From the NCBI GenBank assembly GCA_964629765.1, contig CAZVTK010000001.1, forward strand, positions 85,761 to 149,760: DNA of 64,000 nt. Reading direction: 5' to 3'. Below the pieces are notes generated by a model, which saw nothing but the letters and a program-made list of their open reading frames with translations, was not told the origin of the DNA and did not search any database. A program made the translations under genes and the position numbers. Positions 1-7,560 of this stretch are shown one piece after another. The stretch comes from RCIO01 sp964629765. Its GTDB lineage: Bacteria; Pseudomonadota; Alphaproteobacteria; Rhizobiales; Rhizobiaceae. Numbering within the stretch: position 1 is the stretch's first letter; each line of letters opens with the position of its first letter.

Positions 1-632
1 ACGGCCAGGGCGACGACGTTGATGCCGTCGAAAAGCTGGAGATAGCCCAGGGTGAAGCGGGCCTCGCCCGTATAGACGTCGGTGCCGACCATGCCCAGCA
101 GCAGGCCGAACACCACCATCGCCAGCGCCTTCATGATCCCGCCATGAGCGAGCGCTACGGAGCAGATGACGCCGAAGACGATGAGCGAGAAATACTCGAC
201 CGAAGCGAATTGCAGCGCGATCTGGGTGAGAGGCGGCGCCGCCGCCGCGATGACCAGGGTGGCGACGGTTCCCGCGAAGAAGGAGCCGATCGCCGCGATC
301 GCCAGCGCGGGTCCGGCGCGCCCCATACGGGCCATCTTGTATCCGTCGATCGCGGTGATCGCGGACGAGGATTCGCCGGGCAGGTTCAGCAGGATCGCGG
401 TGGTGGACCCGCCATACTGGGCGCCGTAGTAGATGCCGGCCAGCATGATGACCGAGGCGGCCGGAGACAGCGAGAAGGTGATCGGCAGCAGCATGGCGAT
501 CGTCGCCGCCGGCCCGACGCCCGGCAGCACGCCGACGAGGGTCCCGAGCAGGACGCCGATGAAGCACGCCAGCAGGTTCTCCCACTGGACGGCGACCTCC
601 AGGCCGAGCAGAAGGGTGGAGACGAGATCCAT
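1..632 (-). CDS. tctA: TctA-type large permease subunit (N-terminal part, cut by window edge)
   Basis: Large membrane subunit of a tripartite tricarboxylate transporter, the permease that imports an organic acid delivered by a periplasmic Bug receptor. Only the first 210 codons are in the window. The protein starts MDLVSTLLLG and soon shows the glycine/proline-rich family signature GVLPGVGPAATIAMLLP, followed by YYGAQYGGST and alternating hydrophobic segments, as in the second TctA in this window (47915-49450). The start is 1 nt after the tctB stop (TGA-C-ATG), so the two are translationally coupled and transcribed from the sigma-54 promoter before tctB. The Bug gene at 1718-2689 is a likely receptor partner. 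The family call is firm; the substrate is unknown. Confidence 0.93.
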   Translation of the reverse strand, partial: MDLVSTLLLGLEVAVQWENLLACFIGVLLGTLVGVLPGVGPAATIAMLLPITFSLSPAASVIMLAGIYYGAQYGGSTTAILLNLPGESSSAITAIDGYKMARMGRAGPALAIAAIGSFFAGTVATLVIAAAAPPLTQIALQFASVEYFSLIVFGVICSVALAHGGIMKALAMVVFGLLLGMVGTDVYTGEARFTLGYLQLFDGINVVALA

Positions 633-633
633 G

Positions 634-1098
634 TCAAAGCCCCAGTGCCGAGAGCCAGGGACCGAACAGATCGAAGGGAAGCCCGAGCCCGTAGTGGAAG
701 ACGAGAATGCAGAAGGTCGTCAGGCCCAGCGACAGCAGCAGCCCGATGCCGATGCTGACGCGCTCGCTGGAGAAGGAGGCGACCAGGATCGACAGGAACA
801 CCGCCCCGACCATGCCGAGGCCCCGGACCGTCAGGCCGAAGATCACCGGGGCGAGGCTGATCAGCACCACGCCGCGCACCGAAATGCTGCCCATGGCCCC
901 GGACGGAGCGTTGAACGACTTCAGCATGATCCCCGCGCCCAGCAGGGCCAGCACGATTCCCAGGATGATGGGAAAATAGCCGGCCCCCATGCGCGACGCG
1001 GTGCCGAGCGACAGAGTGAGCCACGCATTGAGGCTGAACCATGCGCCGACGGCTATGAAGAATATTCCCGCCGCGATGTCCTTGGTATTCGATCCCAT
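634..1098 (-). CDS. tctB: TctB-type small permease subunit
   Basis: Small four-helix membrane subunit of a tripartite tricarboxylate transporter, 154 residues, the usual family size. It starts MGSNTKDIAAG and contains the typical first segment GIFFIAVGAWFSLNAW and a conserved MGAGYFPIILG stretch, then three more hydrophobic segments and a C-terminal FGPWLSALGL. The ATG is preceded by GGGAGGAG. It sits immediately upstream of tctA and 60 bp downstream of a sigma-54 promoter. Its partner permease is tctA; the receptor gene lies one unit upstream on the same strand but has its own promoter. Confidence 0.93.
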   Translation of the reverse strand: MGSNTKDIAAGIFFIAVGAWFSLNAWLTLSLGTASRMGAGYFPIILGIVLALLGAGIMLKSFNAPSGAMGSISVRGVVLISLAPVIFGLTVRGLGMVGAVFLSILVASFSSERVSIGIGLLLSLGLTTFCILVFHYGLGLPFDLFGPWLSALGL

Positions 1099-1157
1099 CC
1101 GTCTCCTCCCAGACTCGCCCGCGGGGAGCGATGTGCGGCCGTCCCCGCGGCTTTCAC

Positions 1158-1172
1158 GCAAACGGTATGCCA
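1158..1172 (-). promoter_or_regulatory. Sigma-54 promoter of tctBA
   Basis: On the minus strand the site reads TGGCATACCGTTTGC, with GG and GC exactly 10 bp apart as in the -24/-12 consensus. Transcription would start near 1146, leaving about 48 nt before the tctB start. Confidence 0.9.
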
Positions 1173-1190
1173 CGCCGCCGCCTCGCGCCG

Positions 1191-1226
1191 CCCGGTCCCG
1201 TCGCCGTGGATGACGCCGGGACCGGG
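1191..1226 (-). terminator. Stem-loop after the tautomerase gene
   Basis: A perfect 10-bp inverted repeat (CCCGGTCCCG ... CGGGACCGGG) lies 10 bp past the stop of the minus-strand tautomerase gene and ahead of the tctBA promoter. There is no clear T tract, so it may terminate weakly or protect the 3' end. Confidence 0.55.
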
Positions 1227-1235
1227 TCGTCTCGC

Positions 1236-1655
1236 CTATTTGCGAAACAGTGCGTGAAGCGTGTTGTGCCGGTCTTCGTATGACATGATCAGTTGTCCGG
1301 GCATATCCTTCGGCGTTTCGTCGATCTGGAGCGTGATGCCGATGGCGTCCTCGTCGATGTTGCGCTTCATCAGGCGGGCGACGACGGCCAGCAGGCTGTC
1401 GCCCGTCTTCCTGGTCACCGCCGCCGGGCGCCCCCCGAAGATGCGGAGGTTCATGTACATGAAGCCGTAGTCGCCCTTGCCGTCCGCCACGGCGTAGTGG
1501 CTGGCGGGAAAGGCCATCACCCGGGTGCCGCCCGGGGGATAGACCGCCTTGCCGTCCTCGTCGCGCTGCGCTCCGAGCTCGTCGCAGAGCGCGCGGCACA
1601 GCACGTCCATGTCCGTCTTGATGTTCGGCGTGTAGACGATGGTCAGGTGGGGCAT
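1236..1655 (-). CDS. CHMI-family tautomerase (5-carboxymethyl-2-hydroxymuconate isomerase-like)
   Basis: 139-residue member of the tautomerase superfamily. It begins MPHLTIVYTPN; removal of Met would expose Pro1, the catalytic base of the family. The middle (DYGFMYMNLRIFGGRP) and the C-terminal end (NTLHALFRK) resemble HpaF, the isomerase of homoprotocatechuate degradation. The reaction is probably a keto-enol or double-bond shift on an unsaturated dicarboxylate made during ring degradation; other HPA-pathway genes are absent, so the exact substrate is open. It follows the Bug receptor gene by 62 bp and shares its sigma-54 promoter. A strong stem-loop follows the stop. Confidence 0.85.
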   Translation of the reverse strand: MPHLTIVYTPNIKTDMDVLCRALCDELGAQRDEDGKAVYPPGGTRVMAFPASHYAVADGKGDYGFMYMNLRIFGGRPAAVTRKTGDSLLAVVARLMKRNIDEDAIGITLQIDETPKDMPGQLIMSYEDRHNTLHALFRK

Positions 1656-1717
1656 CAGTTCCTCTCGATATACGCTTCCGATTCCAGTGCCGGGGCAGTC
1701 CCGGCCGCCCGGACGGG

Positions 1718-2689
1718 CTAGTTCTTCATCTGAAGACCGTTCTCGGTGATCACCTTGTTCCACCGGGCCCATTCGCTGGCCATGAAGTCGTGGACGCCGT
1801 CGAGGCTCCTCACGCTGAAGACCACGCCGATCGCGCCGGCCTTGGCCTGAACGGCCGGGTCGTTGGCGACCTTGTCGAAGGCCGCGTTCAGCCGCTCGAC
1901 GACGTCGCGCGGCGTTCCTGCCGGGACGAGATAGGCGTTCCATGAAACGGAATTCAGGCCAGGATATCCGGCTTCGGCGACCGTCGGCACGTCCGGCAGG
2001 TCGGCCGACCGGTCGTCGGTCGTCACGGCGAGAACGCGCGCGGTGCCCGCCCTGGCAAACTGGAGCACCTCCAGAAGGTTGATGACGCCGAAGTCGACCT
2101 CCTTCGACAGGATGGCCTGCATCGCCGGGCTCAGGCCGGCATAGGGAACGTGCACGGCGTCGACGCCGGCGCTCTGCGCGAACAGGGCCGAGGTGAGCTG
2201 GCTCAGCGAGTTGACCCCGCCGGAGGAATAGGTGAGGCCGCCGGGCTTGGCGGCGGCAGCAGCCAGATCCGCCATCGACCGGATGTCGGAGTCGGCATTG
2301 ACCACGAAGGTCTGCGGCGAGGCATAGGTGCCGAAGACCGGCGTGAAGTCCTTCTCCCAGTCGTAGGGGACCGCCTGCACGCTGGGGTTGATGATGTGCG
2401 TGGTCGCGAACAGGACGATCGTATATCCGTCGGCCGGCGATTGCCGCACCGCCTCCGCGCCGATGATGCCGCCGGCGCCGGCCTTGTTCTCGACCACGAC
2501 GGTCTGGCCGAGCTCCTTGCCGACCCCCTCGGCGAGCATGCGCGCCATCACGTCGCCCGTTCCGCCCGCGGCGAAGGGAACGACGATCGTGACCGGACGC
2601 GTCGGGAAGGCGCCGGACTGGGCGGCCGCGCCGCCGGCCAGCGCCGCGCTGGCCGCAAGGGCAAGACCTACTTTTCTGAAACCGAACAT
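1718..2689 (-). CDS. Bug-family periplasmic solute-binding protein (TctC-type)
   Basis: 323-residue receptor of the Bug/TctC family, which captures organic acids in the periplasm for TctAB permeases. A signal peptide (MFGFRKVGLALAASAALAGG, cleavage after AAAQ) precedes the typical start FPTRPVTIVVPFAAGGTGD, followed by GQTVVVENKAGAGGIIGAEA, YDWEKDFTPVFG and a GVHDFMASEW C-terminal region. It is the first gene of a two-gene unit with the tautomerase, driven by the sigma-54 promoter at 2736-2750. The neighbouring tctBA pair is the obvious membrane partner. Confidence 0.93.
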   Translation of the reverse strand: MFGFRKVGLALAASAALAGGAAAQSGAFPTRPVTIVVPFAAGGTGDVMARMLAEGVGKELGQTVVVENKAGAGGIIGAEAVRQSPADGYTIVLFATTHIINPSVQAVPYDWEKDFTPVFGTYASPQTFVVNADSDIRSMADLAAAAAKPGGLTYSSGGVNSLSQLTSALFAQSAGVDAVHVPYAGLSPAMQAILSKEVDFGVINLLEVLQFARAGTARVLAVTTDDRSADLPDVPTVAEAGYPGLNSVSWNAYLVPAGTPRDVVERLNAAFDKVANDPAVQAKAGAIGVVFSVRSLDGVHDFMASEWARWNKVITENGLQMKN

Positions 2690-2735
2690 GGGCGGACGTC
2701 TCCTGTTGCCTGAAACTTCGTTCGCCTGCCGTCTC

Positions 2736-2750
2736 GCAATCCGCGTGCCA
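2736..2750 (-). promoter_or_regulatory. Sigma-54 promoter of Bug-tautomerase unit
   Basis: Minus-strand TGGCACGCGGATTGC: perfect -24 box, GC of the -12 box correctly spaced. About 47 bp upstream of the receptor start codon. Confidence 0.92.
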
Positions 2751-2798
2751 CGCCGCCGGCCAGTCGCTTGCCGGAGCGATCGCAGGCGCGACGGACGG

Positions 2799-2815
2799 TG
2801 TACACGACATCGACA
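2799..2815. promoter_or_regulatory. Candidate activator-binding dyad (TGT-N11-ACA)
   Basis: TGTACACGACATCGACA, centred about 57 bp upstream of the -24 box at 2750. It matches the recurring 17-bp pattern TGT-N11-ACA seen near other sigma-54 promoters in the window. Assignment to the local activator is inference. Confidence 0.35.
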
Positions 2816-2887
2816 ATCATGCCGACACGGCGTCGCCGGCGACGACAGCGGGGAGGGGGAAGCGCCCGGCCTCGGCCGCCTGCGTCG

Positions 2888-3835
2888 TCAGCCGGGGGAG
2901 CCGGCCGGCTTCTCTCTCGCGACCACCTGAATGCCGGTCCAGCTCTCGTAGACCTTGATGACCGCGGCGGCATCCTCGTTCTCGAAACCCATGGCGCGCG
3001 CCATCTGGTAGATCTGCTGACCCTGCACCGTCATCGGCATCGGCATGCCCAAAGCCTTGCCGAGGGCGGTCTGGAGCTCGACATCCTTCATGGTGATGCC
3101 CATCCGTATGCCGTCGAAATCGCGCGCCAGGACGCGCGGGCCGAGATATTGCAGGGCGCCGCTGTTGGCATAGCCGCGGCTGAGATTCTCGTAGAGCTGG
3201 GCCGGGTCGAGGCCGGCGCGGGCGCCGAGGGCCATGGCTTCCGCCGCGACGATCCGGGAAGCCTGGAGCACCATGCTGTTGAGCAGCTTGAACACCGTGC
3301 CGTGACCGGCCTCGCCCCAGTGGACGATCTCCGAAGCCATCGTCGCGAGTATCGGCCTCGCGCGCTCCAGATCGGCCTCGGCGCCGCCGACGAAGCACTT
3401 CAGCGATGCGGCCCGCGCTCCCCCATTATGGCGCATTCCCGCGACCGGCGCATCGATGAAGGCGATTCCCTTGTCGGCGAGAGCGGCGGACAGCCTCTTC
3501 ACCGCCGTCCAGTCGATCGTCGACATCAGGATGACGAGATCGCCCGGCCGTGCCGACGCGACGAAACCGTCGGGTCCGAGTATCACCGCCTCAGCCTGCG
3601 CGGTCGTCTCGACCATGCAGATCAGGATGCCGGCGCGGCTGGCGACGTCGGCAGGGCTGTCAGCCGGCTCCGCGCCGTGGCGCACCATCTCGTCGACCTT
3701 GGCTCGCGTGATATCGTAGGCCACCAGCCGGCGCGGGCTTTCCAGCACGTTCCGCGCCATCGGCTCGCCCATCATGCCCAGTCCGACGAAGCCGACCGTC
3801 GTCTCCCGCGCGCTGCCGCCATTTGTCGATGCCAT
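2888..3835 (-). CDS. NAD(P)-dependent beta-hydroxyacid dehydrogenase (3-hydroxyisobutyrate dehydrogenase family)
   Basis: 315 residues. The Rossmann motif VGFVGLGMMGEPMARN is at residues 14-29, the substrate-binding segment reads DAPVAGM, and the catalytic lysine lies in GHGTVFKLLNSM. The C-terminal all-helical domain follows at normal length. These enzymes oxidise a beta-hydroxy acid, or reduce the semialdehyde, with NAD(P). It is a single-gene unit behind its own sigma-54 promoter, back to back with the GST gene. The start was placed at MASTNGG because in-frame codons further upstream run through the promoter. The substrate cannot be told from the sequence. Confidence 0.88.
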   Translation of the reverse strand: MASTNGGSARETTVGFVGLGMMGEPMARNVLESPRRLVAYDITRAKVDEMVRHGAEPADSPADVASRAGILICMVETTAQAEAVILGPDGFVASARPGDLVILMSTIDWTAVKRLSAALADKGIAFIDAPVAGMRHNGGARAASLKCFVGGAEADLERARPILATMASEIVHWGEAGHGTVFKLLNSMVLQASRIVAAEAMALGARAGLDPAQLYENLSRGYANSGALQYLGPRVLARDFDGIRMGITMKDVELQTALGKALGMPMPMTVQGQQIYQMARAMGFENEDAAAVIKVYESWTGIQVVAREKPAGSPG

Positions 3836-3907
3836 GTCCTGTCCTCGCTTGAGCCCGGCCCGTCCATACGGGCCGGATCTGCCGCCGTTGCGTCCTGTCC
3901 CGCGGCA

Positions 3908-3922
3908 GCAAGCCGCATGCCA
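3908..3922 (-). promoter_or_regulatory. Sigma-54 promoter of beta-hydroxyacid dehydrogenase
   Basis: Minus-strand TGGCATGCGGCTTGC. It is divergent from the GST promoter, with only 10 bp between the two 15-mers. Confidence 0.9.
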
Positions 3923-3932
3923 GCCGAACCGT

Positions 3933-3947
3933 TGGCATTCATCTTGC
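3933..3947 (+). promoter_or_regulatory. Sigma-54 promoter of GST gene
   Basis: TGGCATTCATCTTGC followed by T, correct spacing, 68 bp before the GST start codon. Its -24 box is 10 bp from that of the divergent promoter. Confidence 0.9.
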
Positions 3948-4015
3948 TGAAAAGCACAGCCGGGATGTTCGGACGCGATGTCGCATCCCGGATGCCAATC
4001 GCCGGAGACGAGCCC

Positions 4016-4642
4016 ATGCTGAAATTTTACTACGCGCCCGGAACCTGCGCGCTCGCGACCCATATCGCGCTGGAGGAGGCGGGAGCGGAGTTCGAGGCGA
4101 TCCGCGTCGATTTCGCCGCCGGCGAGCAGCGCAAGCCGGACTATCTCGCCGTCAACCCCAAGGGACGGGTGCCGGCGCTGGCGACGCCGCAGGGCGTGCT
4201 GACCGAGACGCCGGCGCTGCTCGCCTATGTCGCCCAGATCTTCCCCGAATCCCGCCTGATGCCGCTGGACGACGCTTTCGCCTGCGCGCGCATCAACGGC
4301 TTCAACGCCTATCTGTGCTCGACGATGCACGTCGCGCTCGCCCACGCCCAGCGCGCGCCCCGCTGGGCCGACGATCCCGCGGCCTGGGAGTCGATGCGCG
4401 CCAAGGTGCCGGCCAACGCCGCCGAGTGCTGCGACCTGCTCGAGAACACAATGTTCGCTGGGCCCTGGGCAATGGGCGAGACCTACAGCGTGGTCGACCC
4501 CTATCTGTTCACGATCCTGAGCTGGCTGAAGCCGGACCGCTGCGACATCGCCAACTATCCCGCGCTGGCCGCCTTCCTGGAGCGCATGCGCGGGCGGGCG
4601 GCGGTCCGGCGCGCTTTGGCGCGCGAGACGGCGGCCGGGTGA
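4016..4642 (+). CDS. Glutathione S-transferase (beta-class-like)
   Basis: 208 residues. The N-terminal thioredoxin-like domain begins MLKFYYAPGTCALATHIALE; the cysteine at position 11 matches the catalytic Cys10 of bacterial beta-class GSTs. NPKGRVPAL and LTETPALLAYVA are the usual glutathione-binding motifs, and the helical C-terminal domain contains YSVVDPYLFTILSW. GSTs in catabolic islands often isomerise, dehalogenate or detoxify intermediates. The ATG at 4016 follows GGAGACGAG and lies downstream of a sigma-54 promoter, which excludes the longer in-frame extension. Confidence 0.9.
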   Translation: MLKFYYAPGTCALATHIALEEAGAEFEAIRVDFAAGEQRKPDYLAVNPKGRVPALATPQGVLTETPALLAYVAQIFPESRLMPLDDAFACARINGFNAYLCSTMHVALAHAQRAPRWADDPAAWESMRAKVPANAAECCDLLENTMFAGPWAMGETYSVVDPYLFTILSWLKPDRCDIANYPALAAFLERMRGRAAVRRALARETAAG

Positions 4643-4672
4643 CCTCGACCGCCCCGCGCCGCCCCTGCGCGG

Positions 4673-5524
4673 TCAGTGGAAGGCCTCGCCGCCGCAGATG
4701 TTGATCGCCTGCCCGGTGATGTGGCGGGCGTCGGCGGAAATCAGGAACGCCGCCATGCCGGCGACGTCGTCCGCGCTCGCCACGCGGCCGAGCGCCGTCC
4801 CGGCGGCGCGCTGGTCGAGGTTCCTCCTGGCCGCCTCCGCGATGCTGATCCCTTCCTTACCGGCGAGCAGGCTCTCGCCGAGGCTCGGGCGGCCCGTGTC
4901 GACCATGCCGGGGCAGATCGCGTTGACGGTGATGTCGTTGGGCCCGAGCTCCAGCGCCAGAACCTGCGTCAGGCCGTTGATGGCGAATTTCGTCGCACAA
5001 TAGGCGGCATGCTTCGCCAGCCCGCGCTTTCCCGACAGAGACGACATGTTGATGATATGGCCCGGCGCGCCCCGCGCGACCAGATGGCGGGCGACGGCCT
5101 GCGCGAGAAGCAGCGTGCCGCGCATGTTCACCGCGACGACACGATCCCACTCTGCCACGTCGAGCTCGACGACCGGCACGCGATCCCTGCCGATGCCGGC
5201 GCGCGCATTGTTGACCAGCACGTCGATGGCGCCCAGCTCCGCCACGGTCCGCTCGCACGCCGCCTGCACCTGCGCCGGATCGGTGATGTCGGCCCAGATG
5301 CAGATCGCCCGGGCGCCGGCCGCCTCGATCTCCTCCCTGACGCTTTCGATGCCGCGCCAGCCGGCCGCCGCCTCCGCCTCGGGCAGCTCCGCCTGCGTGC
5401 GCCTGATGTCGACCAATGCTATGTCGAGGCCCTGCCTCGCGAAACGCAACGCGACCGCGCGGCCGATGCCGCGCATGCCGTTGGCGCCGGTGACGATCGC
5501 CACCCGTCTCCTGTCTGCTTCCAT
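4673..5524 (-). CDS. Short-chain dehydrogenase/reductase
   Basis: 283-residue classical SDR. The cofactor motif TGANGMRGIGRA is near the N-terminus, NNARAGIG replaces the usual NNAG, the active-site Ser lies in INMSSLSG, and the YCATK motif carries Tyr and Lys. It ends with the common ITGQAINICGGEAFH. It probably oxidises an alcohol or reduces a ketone with NAD(P). The start is 14 nt after the stop of the GMC oxidoreductase, so the two form one sigma-54-controlled unit; a pathway of alcohol to carbonyl steps is plausible. Confidence 0.9.
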   Translation of the reverse strand: MEADRRRVAIVTGANGMRGIGRAVALRFARQGLDIALVDIRRTQAELPEAEAAAGWRGIESVREEIEAAGARAICIWADITDPAQVQAACERTVAELGAIDVLVNNARAGIGRDRVPVVELDVAEWDRVVAVNMRGTLLLAQAVARHLVARGAPGHIINMSSLSGKRGLAKHAAYCATKFAINGLTQVLALELGPNDITVNAICPGMVDTGRPSLGESLLAGKEGISIAEAARRNLDQRAAGTALGRVASADDVAGMAAFLISADARHITGQAINICGGEAFH

Positions 5525-5538
5525 GTCCTGTGACCTCG

Positions 5539-7158
5539 TCAGGCTGCGTCTGAAAGAACCATGTCGGCGCATTTCTCGCCGATCATCATGCAGGGGATGC
5601 TGGTGTTGCCCGAGACGATGATCGGCATGATCGAGGCGTCGGCGACACGCAGGCCCTCGATCCCGTGGACGCGCAGCCGCTCGTCGACCACGGCGGAGGG
5701 GTCCTTGCCCATCTTGCAGGTGCCCGAGAAATGGAACGTCGTCGCGCCGGTGTTGCGGATGAAGTCGACGATCTCGGCGTCGCTCTGCACCGCAGGCCCG
5801 GGCAGGAGCTCCTCTGCAATGACGTCGGCGATCGGGGGCGCCGCCGCGATCTCCCGCACCTTGCGCACCGAGGCCACCGCGACGCGGCGGTCGTTCTCGG
5901 TCGCCAGGAAACGATAGTTGATGGAGGGCGGCGAAAAGGCGTCGGACGACTGGATGTGCACGCTTCCCGTGCTTTCGGGACGCTGCACCTGTGTGAAGAC
6001 GAGGAACCCTTCGAGCGGGGACATCCTGCGCTTTCCGTTCACGATGTCGAAGATGTAGGGATTGCCGATGATCTGGATGTCGGCGTCCTCGACGCTGGGG
6101 TCGGATTTCACGAAGGCCCGCATCGTGCCGAGGCCCTGCGAGGCGAGCCCCTTGCCGAGGAGGACGAAGCGCAGCACCTCGCGCGCCAGACGCCACCCGC
6201 GGCCGAGGGACGAGGCGGAGATGCCGGGCTTCGTGAACGTCCATTTCATCGTCGGGCCGTAATGGTCCCTGAGATTCTCGCCCACTCCCGGAAGCGCGTG
6301 CACGACCGGGATTCCGTGGCGCGACAGGATGTCGGGGTTGCCTATGCCGGAAAGCTCGAGCAGCTTCGGGGAGTTCACGGCCCCGCAGCTCACGATCACC
6401 TCGCGCGACGCACGCGCCTCCTCGATGCCGCCGTTGCGCCGGTAGCGCACGCCGACGCATCGCCTGCCTTCGAGGATGAGTTCCTTCGCCTCGGCGCCCG
6501 ACAGGATCGTGAGGTTCGGCCGCCGCCGCGCCGCCGCCAGATATTGCGTGGCGGTGCTCTGGCGGAAGCCCCGGTGCGCGGCCTGCTGCGCCATGGCGAC
6601 ACCGAACTGCGAACCGCCGCAATAGTCCGGGTTGAGCGGGATGCCCACCGCCTGCGCCGACCTGATGAACAGGTCGTAGAAGGGCGTCAGCTTGGAGGAA
6701 ACGGAGACGCGGATGGGGCCGCTGCGGCCGCGATATTCCGCCGAGCCGATCTCGCTGCTTTCCAGCTTCTTGAAGAAGGGCAGCACGTCGTCGTAGCTCC
6801 ACCCGGTGCAGCCCATCTGCGCCCAGGTGTCGTAGTCGCGACGCTGCCCGCGATTGTAGATGGTCGCGTTGATGGCGCTCGACCCGCCGAGGATCTTGCC
6901 GTGCGCGACGTAGATGCGGCGGTTGCCGTGGCTCTCGTCGGGCTGCGAATAGTCGCACCAGTTCACGGTCGGGTCTTCGATCATGAACGCGCCGCCCAGC
7001 GGCGACTTCGTCCAGATATGGTTTTCGCCTTTGGCGCCGGCTTCGAGACAGAGCACGGCGTACCTGCCGTTCTCGCTCAGCCTCGCCGCGATCACTCCGC
7101 CGGCGGATCCCGAGCCGACAACGATGTAGTCGTAGCTGGCCGTCTGCGTCGTCGTCAT
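5539..7158 (-). CDS. GMC-family FAD-dependent oxidoreductase
   Basis: 539 residues, the usual length for GMC alcohol/choline dehydrogenases. The FAD-binding motif YIVVGSGSAGGVIAARLSE starts near residue 10, the signature HGKILGGSSAINATIYNRG follows, and the C-terminal catalytic region has TTFHFSGTCKMG and VSGNTSIPCMMIGEK. No signal peptide is visible, so it is probably cytoplasmic. It likely oxidises a primary or alicyclic alcohol, passing electrons to a quinone or oxygen. It is the first gene of a unit with the SDR. An upstream in-frame start was rejected because it lies beyond the sigma-54 promoter. Confidence 0.92.
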   Translation of the reverse strand: MTTTQTASYDYIVVGSGSAGGVIAARLSENGRYAVLCLEAGAKGENHIWTKSPLGGAFMIEDPTVNWCDYSQPDESHGNRRIYVAHGKILGGSSAINATIYNRGQRRDYDTWAQMGCTGWSYDDVLPFFKKLESSEIGSAEYRGRSGPIRVSVSSKLTPFYDLFIRSAQAVGIPLNPDYCGGSQFGVAMAQQAAHRGFRQSTATQYLAAARRRPNLTILSGAEAKELILEGRRCVGVRYRRNGGIEEARASREVIVSCGAVNSPKLLELSGIGNPDILSRHGIPVVHALPGVGENLRDHYGPTMKWTFTKPGISASSLGRGWRLAREVLRFVLLGKGLASQGLGTMRAFVKSDPSVEDADIQIIGNPYIFDIVNGKRRMSPLEGFLVFTQVQRPESTGSVHIQSSDAFSPPSINYRFLATENDRRVAVASVRKVREIAAAPPIADVIAEELLPGPAVQSDAEIVDFIRNTGATTFHFSGTCKMGKDPSAVVDERLRVHGIEGLRVADASIMPIIVSGNTSIPCMMIGEKCADMVLSDAA

Positions 7159-7238
7159 GGCTCTCAACCCGAAACCTTTCCCGCGCGCGGTCGCGCTCAA
7201 TTCTTTACGAGGCAAGCCCGCGCCTATCCGCACGCATA

Positions 7239-7253
7239 GCAATGGATGTGCCA
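7239..7253 (-). promoter_or_regulatory. Sigma-54 promoter of GMC oxidoreductase-SDR unit
   Basis: Minus-strand TGGCACATCCATTGC with correct 10-bp GG-GC spacing, about 80 bp upstream of the GMC start codon. Confidence 0.9.
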
Positions 7254-7356
7254 ACGAAGGTTTTCGCCGCAAGGGGTTTGCAGCGGAAGCGACGATCCGC
7301 CTGAACGGCCCCGAGGGGGGTGGAAAGGATGCCGGTGTCGCGCGCAAGCACAGACA

Positions 7357-7373
7357 TGTCCTCCATGAGGACT
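7357..7373. promoter_or_regulatory. Candidate activator-binding dyad between divergent promoters
   Basis: TGTCCTCCATGAGGACT contains a perfect GTCCTC-N3-GAGGAC palindrome. It is about 112 bp from one -24 box and 146 bp from the other, the usual range for enhancer sites. The last base deviates from the TGT-N11-ACA pattern. Confidence 0.4.
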
Positions 7374-7510
7374 ATCCCCTTCCGCGAACGCATGACGGGC
7401 TGGCGTCGCCGCAGACACCCCATCGCATCCGCCTCCGCTATGGCCGCGCCGGCGGCCTTCGAAGGAGGGCCGACCGGCCGTCATCGCCGCCGCCGTCCGC
7501 CCATCCGCCG

Positions 7511-7525
7511 TGGCACGTGATTTGC
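7511..7525 (+). promoter_or_regulatory. Sigma-54 promoter of CoA-transferase gene
   Basis: TGGCACGTGATTTGC followed by T, a full consensus match. Transcription would start near 7537, 24 nt before the start codon at 7561. Confidence 0.93.
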
Positions 7526-7560
7526 TCCGTCCCTGCGCGAACCGACGGAGAGAGCGACGC

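Larger units (their letters stand above)
7159..7560. other. Divergent regulatory region, 402 bp
   Basis: This gap separates the GMC oxidoreductase and CoA-transferase genes. It holds two divergent sigma-54 promoters (7239-7253 and 7511-7525) and, between them, a near-perfect dyad at 7357-7373. No gene is evident in it. Confidence 0.8.

Noticed and set aside
3983..3997. Minus-strand TGGCATCCGGGATGC near the GST start
   Set aside because: The -12 box would be ATGC instead of TTGC and the site does not face a gene at a sensible distance; it overlaps the GST leader.
2768..4642. Long plus-strand frame leading into the GST gene
   Set aside because: It runs antisense over the dehydrogenase gene and through two promoters; only the part from 4016 has family similarity.
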